Assembly: GCA_934271525.1 (NCBI GenBank)
Contig: CAKQRL010000026.1
Coordinates: 1-9,962 of the forward strand
DNA: 9,962 bases
Origin: an uncultured Rhodocyclaceae bacterium
Lineage (GTDB): Bacteria; Pseudomonadota; Gammaproteobacteria; Burkholderiales; Rhodocyclaceae
Reading direction: 5' to 3'
The notes beneath the pieces were generated by a model that saw nothing but the letters and a program-made list of their open reading frames with translations, was not told the origin of the DNA and made no database searches. The position numbers were made by a program, and so were the translations under genes. Shown piece after piece: positions 6,336 through 9,962 of this stretch; within the stretch, counting starts at the first letter, position 1, and each line of letters opens with the position of its first letter.

Positions 6336-8686
6336 AAAATTTGCTCGTTGGCGCATTCAATTCTTAATTTTTTGGCGTTTAATAATTGCGCAAATTTTTC
6401 TTCGCCCACGCCAATGACGCTGGGCAAACTCAATTCACTTGCACGGATGGCCATATGCGAATTGGCGCCGCCATAACATGTGATTAAACCGGCGATATTT
6501 TTGGAAAACAAATAATCATATCCCGGGTCGGCCGCTTGAATTAACACAATTTTGCCTTCCAAATTGCTCTCGTTTTCCAAAGCCACATCGGCAACAACGC
6601 TTTTTTGGGTTATAAAATTGGGCAAAATCAATTGCGTAAAAAAAGAATAAACTTCTTTTGGCGAAATTAAAACCGGTGGCAATTTTAAAGCTTGCGTGAG
6701 TTGGTATTCTTTTTTGTAACGTTGAATGGCTTTTAAAAACATTTCTTTGGGATTTTTGGAATAAAGCGAAGCATACAAACTTAAAATATGTTCAATATCC
6801 AAATGCGCCATTTCTTCTTTATTGATGCCGTAATAATCTCCTAATTGCCCGATTAAATCAATGGCGTAACTTAATAATTTGCTGAATTCAAATTTAACAC
6901 TTTCTCTGCCTTCAATGGCTTCTTTTAAAAATTGAAAAAAATCGTGCGCATTGATTTTTAATCCATTTTCAAGCAGCAAAATATCCAATTCCTGCATTTG
7001 TTTTGGATTTAAAACAAATGCTTTGTTTTTTAATTTATTTTCATTTTTATTTTCATTTTTATTTTCATTTTCATTTTCATCTAAATTGAAATACTTTTCA
7101 AATGCTTCATCGTAACGCGGCGAAAGAATGTTATAAGTTCCAGCACGCAAATGCCCAAATTCTTTTAAAAAAGAATTCAGATTTTCCGCGTTTAAATGGG
7201 CGCTTTGAAAAGATAATTTTTTGCTAACCGTGTTTAAAGAATTTAAAAAATCTTCTTTTTGTTTTAAACTTAAAAAACCAATTTCCACCAAAGAATTGAG
7301 CATTTGCATTGCCACAAAACCAGCGCGTGCCGCGCCCGCAAAAGGCAAAGTGCCATAACGTTTGCAGCATTCCAACAACCAATAAATTTTGTCAATTAAA
7401 GAATAATTGGCATTTTTAATTTTTTCAAATGCAACATTTAATTTTTGTGATTTTAAAATATCTTTTCTAAATAAAGCATTTTCAGGGTTTATAATGTTGT
7501 TGGTTAAATTTAATAAAGCAAATTCCAAACGTTTGATTTCATTTTCATTAAAACCATAATTTAATAATTGTTTTAATTTTTGAGGAGAGTTTAAATCATA
7601 ACAAGAATAAACAATAAAAAATTCTATTTTGTCATGCAATTCTGGTTGATTGATTAAACGATGGCAATAATAATTAACCAATTTGTTGGCAATGTTTTGA
7701 TTTAAATCTTTTGGAATAAAAGAATTAAAACTCACACGCACATCAATATAAGGCATTCCCAAAAAGGAATGCATCAAAGGATGGCTTTTTAAATCGCGGT
7801 AGCCGTAATTGTCGCGTTGGTATGCCCAAATGTTGTCGGTTACAATTTCTTTATACAAAGAAAGCGCCAAGCGTTTGGGGCGAATGCCGATGATTTCCGC
7901 GGGATTCCAATCGGGCATAATGCCAAAAATGGCGTCATCGCCCAAAATGCCCCAGCGTTTTTCTTTTAAATTATCTAATCTGCGGTAAAGCCTGCCCAAA
8001 GCTTGTGCCGGCAAAGCATTGCACAAATTGATTTTGTTTTGAATGACCAACGGGCGCACTTGCAACAAATAAAGTTGCGTGTGCACAAAGGCAAATTCAA
8101 TGTCCAAAAAAGGATGGTTAAACAAGTTTTCCAATTCTTGAATCAGCGCAATGAGTTGGCGCATGCGACAATCTTCAATTTGAATGTGGTGGCGGTAAGC
8201 AAAAAAACTTCTTAAATTTTTGCCTGTGCCATCGGTTACCGAATCGTTTTTGCCGCTTTCATCAAATTGCACGCAAAAATAAGGCGCAAGCGTATCTTTA
8301 TCCACGCTAAAAGCCACGCCGCATGCGGTGATATTTTCCAAAAACGCCTGAATGAGCAATTCATCATCGTCATTGGGCAAAGAATGGCAAACTTTTTTTA
8401 AGGCTTGAAAAAACTGCGCTTCATCCGTTTTGTTGATATTGCCAACGCTTAAAAAAGCGCCCGCATTGGAGTTTTTTTCGTTGTCTTCATTTTTGGAAGA
8501 AGAGCGAATGATGATTTTATCCGAATCACACTGCTGAATTTTTTGAAAAATCGCTTGTGGATGTTCGGCACATTCTTTTTTGGAAAACAAAAAAATCGGC
8601 AACACCTTGGCGTTTTCCAAACGATTATAAAGCGCCATCAAATTGCGTGCTTTATTTTGAAAAGGCAAGGTGTTGTGATTTTTCAT
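6320..8686 (-). CDS. L-glutamine kinase, PEP-synthase-like (Cj1418-type)
   Basis: This 788-residue protein has an N-terminal ATP-grasp domain like that of PEP synthase (IIIRSSSKNEDN, 58-69; GVAFSVD, 123-129; FLDIEFAF, 193-200; YLLQVRPLV, 206-214). A long alpha-helical middle part without recognised motifs follows, then a C-terminal phosphohistidine swivel domain (GKIVLIQAADPG onward) with His744 in GGANSHMAIRASELSLPSVIG. The PEP-binding barrel of true PEP synthase is missing, so this is not a central carbon enzyme. The C. jejuni homologue passes phosphate from ATP through the histidine to the amide of L-glutamine, giving L-glutamine phosphate, AMP and phosphate; this is the committed step. 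A seven-copy hexamer repeat encodes an Asn/Glu/Lys linker at about residues 537-553. No clear Shine-Dalgarno sequence precedes the ATG, which lies 41 bp after the methyltransferase gene. Confidence 0.88.
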   Translation of the reverse strand: MKNHNTLPFQNKARNLMALYNRLENAKVLPIFLFSKKECAEHPQAIFQKIQQCDSDKIIIRSSSKNEDNEKNSNAGAFLSVGNINKTDEAQFFQALKKVCHSLPNDDDELLIQAFLENITACGVAFSVDKDTLAPYFCVQFDESGKNDSVTDGTGKNLRSFFAYRHHIQIEDCRMRQLIALIQELENLFNHPFLDIEFAFVHTQLYLLQVRPLVIQNKINLCNALPAQALGRLYRRLDNLKEKRWGILGDDAIFGIMPDWNPAEIIGIRPKRLALSLYKEIVTDNIWAYQRDNYGYRDLKSHPLMHSFLGMPYIDVRVSFNSFIPKDLNQNIANKLVNYYCHRLINQPELHDKIEFFIVYSCYDLNSPQKLKQLLNYGFNENEIKRLEFALLNLTNNIINPENALFRKDILKSQKLNVAFEKIKNANYSLIDKIYWLLECCKRYGTLPFAGAARAGFVAMQMLNSLVEIGFLSLKQKEDFLNSLNTVSKKLSFQSAHLNAENLNSFLKEFGHLRAGTYNILSPRYDEAFEKYFNLDENENENKNENKNENKLKNKAFVLNPKQMQELDILLLENGLKINAHDFFQFLKEAIEGRESVKFEFSKLLSYAIDLIGQLGDYYGINKEEMAHLDIEHILSLYASLYSKNPKEMFLKAIQRYKKEYQLTQALKLPPVLISPKEVYSFFTQLILPNFITQKSVVADVALENESNLEGKIVLIQAADPGYDYLFSKNIAGLITCYGGANSHMAIRASELSLPSVIGVGEEKFAQLLNAKKLRIECANEQILCLSP
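7037..7078 (-). repeat. Hexamer repeat (RAAAAT)7 inside the glutamine kinase gene
   Basis: Seven tandem hexamers on the coding strand (GAAAAT x3, AAAAAT, GAAAAT, AAAAAT, GAAAAT) encode alternating Glu-Asn and Lys-Asn pairs. The unit is six bases, so gain or loss of copies keeps the frame and changes only the length of a hydrophilic linker in the helical middle domain. Confidence 0.9.
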
Positions 8687-8710
8687 TTTATTTTTTCAAA
8701 AAAATTTTGG

Positions 8711-8727
8711 GTTGACCGTGGATTTTT
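8711..8727 (+). repeat. Single copy of the dispersed element GTTGACCGTGGATTTTT
   Basis: This is an exact copy of the 17-bp core, directly abutting the stop codon of the methyltransferase gene and inside the 41-bp gap before the glutamine kinase start. No inverted partner is present, so it should not terminate transcription, and the operon can read through. A solo intergenic copy suggests that the element has a role beyond termination. Confidence 0.85.
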
Positions 8728-9498
8728 TTAACCATTGACTTTTTTGGCACTCCAAGAACGCGTGGTATAACGCATGGCAAAGTTTTGCGGCAGTTTTGTG
8801 CGCCATTTTTGCGCAATGTTTGCAAATAATTGTTTGCCTTCTTCGGTGTTCAAATCCCAATAAGGATTTTTGACGCTATGCCAAGCGGCAATGTAGTTTT
8901 CCAAAGTTTGGGTAAAGAAAAAATCCTGCTCCAAATAAGTGATTTCATTAAACAAATTGCAATGCGCTTGCAAAATGGGGCGCTGGTCTTCTCTGCGCAC
9001 GCCGCGCGTGTAATTGGGCACAAATTCTTTGATGATTTCTTCGGCTTGTTGCTGCACCGAATCGTTTAAATCGCGGTGATTCCACATGCACGAAAAAATG
9101 CCGTCTTTTTTAAGCAAACGGTGCGATTCTTTTAAAGCCAAATCTCTATCCATCACATTAAAAGAAGAACCAAAAGTAACCCAATCAAAAGCGCCTGTTT
9201 CCAAACCGTTTTCCAAACCGCTTGCCCGCTTCCATTGAACGTTTTTTCCTTTTGTGCGTTGAATGCCAATTTCACGCATGGCATCATTGGGCTCAACGGC
9301 AACAACTTTTAAGCCGCGCGCCAACAACATAACGGTTAAATTGCCTGTTCCTGCGCCAATATCTGCCACAAGAATCTCTTTTTTGTTTTCCAACAAAGCC
9401 AAAAGCATATTGATGCTTTGCGGCGCATAATTGGGGCGAAATTCATAAAATTGGGCGTGTTGGGTGTAATCCCAAACGTTTTCAACGAGTTTTTTCAT
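8728..9498 (-). CDS. SAM-dependent methyltransferase (Cj1419-type)
   Basis: This 256-residue class I methyltransferase starts at the ATG of MKKLVENVWDYTQHA, four bases after a GGAGG Shine-Dalgarno sequence. An earlier in-frame start lacks such support. Motif I is VADIGAGTGNL (44-54), the acidic ribose-binding residue is Glu69 in VAVEPND, and WVTFGSSFNVMD and RLLKKDGIFSCMWNHRD follow as motifs IV and post-IV. The C-terminal half (YIAAWHSVKNPYW, RYTTRSWSAKKV) resembles that of the next gene upstream, so the two are diverged paralogues. In C. jejuni the genes in this position are thought to supply the O-methyl group of the phosphoramidate; the acceptor and the order of steps are inferred. Its start region may be folded into a hairpin with the 59-bp leader. 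Confidence 0.82.
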   Translation of the reverse strand: MKKLVENVWDYTQHAQFYEFRPNYAPQSINMLLALLENKKEILVADIGAGTGNLTVMLLARGLKVVAVEPNDAMREIGIQRTKGKNVQWKRASGLENGLETGAFDWVTFGSSFNVMDRDLALKESHRLLKKDGIFSCMWNHRDLNDSVQQQAEEIIKEFVPNYTRGVRREDQRPILQAHCNLFNEITYLEQDFFFTQTLENYIAAWHSVKNPYWDLNTEEGKQLFANIAQKWRTKLPQNFAMRYTTRSWSAKKVNG

Positions 9499-9546
9499 CC
9501 TTCCTCCTTTTAACAAAAACAAAAAAAATCAAAAAGAGGAGGGATG
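9496..9546 (-). promoter_or_regulatory. Possible RNA hairpin covering the methyltransferase start
   Basis: In the transcript, CATCCCTCCTCTTTT (from 9546) can pair with AAAAGGAGGAAGGATG (ending at 9496). There are 5 + 5 + 4 base pairs with one mismatch and one bulged G, around a loop of about 19 bases. The paired bases include the Shine-Dalgarno sequence and the ATG. Such a stem could hold back translation until ribosomes finishing the upstream gene open it. This is inference from base pairing only. Confidence 0.4.
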
Positions 9547-9557
9547 AAGCGCTTTGT

Positions 9558-9962
9558 TTACCTTATTTTGCGCACTGTCCAAGCGCGCATTTTGTAAGGA
9601 ATTTTTAACTCATCCAAAGGCGTAATTTTGTTTTCTATCATTTTCAAAATTTGCGCCCACCTCTTTTCACCGGCTTGCGCTTGAATATCATTCACAGAAT
9701 GCCAAGCGCCCAAATAGCGCGCTTTGCTCCATGTCTCTTCATAAGCGCATTCCATAAAGAAACAATCCGCAAAATCACCGGTGGAAACCAAAACTTCTTC
9801 CCATTTTTTGGTGTTTTGCAAGCCGGAAGAAACACGTTTTAATTCCGGCACAATGGTTTTAATTTCCCTTTCTATTTCCTCAAAAACCGACCCTTCTTTT
9901 AAATCGCGCGGGTTGTAGAGAACGGTGAGATAACCCCCCCCCCCTCGGAGTTATTGCTGCCA
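9558..9962 (-). CDS. SAM-dependent methyltransferase, 5' part outside window, frame broken at G11 (Cj1420-type)
   Basis: Only the C-terminal part is visible: GGYLTVLYNPRDLKEG, then WEEVLVSTGDFADCFF, RYLGAWHSVNDIQAQ and PYKMRAWTVRKIR. It aligns with the C-terminal half of the next methyltransferase (GIFSCMWNHRDL; AAWHSV; RSWSAKKV). Just upstream lies a G11 run, and the visible frame meets a TAA at 9953-9951 on its far side. Changing the run to G10 joins it to a frame reading AAITPRGGGYL, which looks like the usual 'LKPGG' turn of methyltransferases. G12 gives NNSEGGGGYL, also open. As assembled the protein would be cut off at 9880 or 9899, so the gene appears to be in an off state. cj1420c of C. 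jejuni is likewise a poly-G phase-variable methyltransferase. The GTG at 9851 is not a convincing start. Confidence 0.75.
9934..9944. repeat. Homopolymer tract C11 (G11 on the coding strand) inside a methyltransferase gene
   Basis: Eleven unbroken C residues lie within coding sequence of the upstream methyltransferase. A run of this length is expected to slip during replication and switch the reading frame. It is the second long G/C homopolymer in the window, the other being C9 at 4270, in a region otherwise poor in G and C. Confidence 0.92.

Noticed and set aside
6320..8686. Phosphoenolpyruvate synthase or pyruvate phosphate dikinase
   Set aside because: The ATP-grasp and phosphohistidine domains are present, but the PEP-binding barrel is absent and the neighbours match the glutamine kinase context.
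9558..9851. A separate small 97-residue gene starting at GTG 9851
   Set aside because: The frame continues upstream with methyltransferase-like sequence (YLTVLYNPRDLKEG) to the G11 run, so the GTG is internal.

Overview
The window comes from an AT-rich Gram-negative bacterium. The GroEL and GroES sequences look beta-proteobacterial (GroEL starts MAAKDVKFGDSGRARMVEGV and ends in a GGM/GM tail). A CIRCE operator overlapping an RpoH-type promoter ahead of groES fits that group. I cannot name the genus. Every gene reads on the minus strand.

Left (1-2230): the groES-groEL heat-shock operon, with a promoter/operator at 2167-2229 and a strong terminator at 113-143. Middle (2284-4300): a two-gene unit, a sulfotransferase-fold protein followed by a divergent APS-kinase-like protein. 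A candidate promoter whose -35/-10 spacer holds a G9 tract drives it. Right (4302-9962): a run of genes read from the right edge: a methyltransferase (5' part outside the window, interrupted at a G11 tract), a second methyltransferase, a PEP-synthase-like kinase, a class I glutamine amidotransferase, a sugar-nucleotide-type nucleotidyltransferase and another APS-kinase-like protein.

The right-hand run has the same families in the same order as Campylobacter jejuni cj1420c-cj1415c, the pathway for the O-methyl phosphoramidate (MeOPN) decoration of capsule. The proposed flow is: L-glutamine kinase makes L-glutamine phosphate; a CTP-dependent cytidylyltransferase makes CDP-L-glutamine; the amidotransferase-fold hydrolase releases glutamate and leaves cytidine diphosphoramidate; the APS-kinase homologue phosphorylates its 3'-OH; methyltransferases and a transferase finish and attach the group. 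The neighbouring sulfotransferase-fold protein is a good candidate for the transferase, because a 3'-phosphorylated CDP-amidate resembles PAPS. Finding the set beside groESL in a non-Campylobacter genome, with its own poly-G switches, is the main result.

A 17-bp element (core GTTGACCGTGGATTTTT) recurs in the intergenic gaps. It occurs singly or as inverted pairs that form terminator-like hairpins at the ends of transcription units, much as uptake sequences do in Neisseria.
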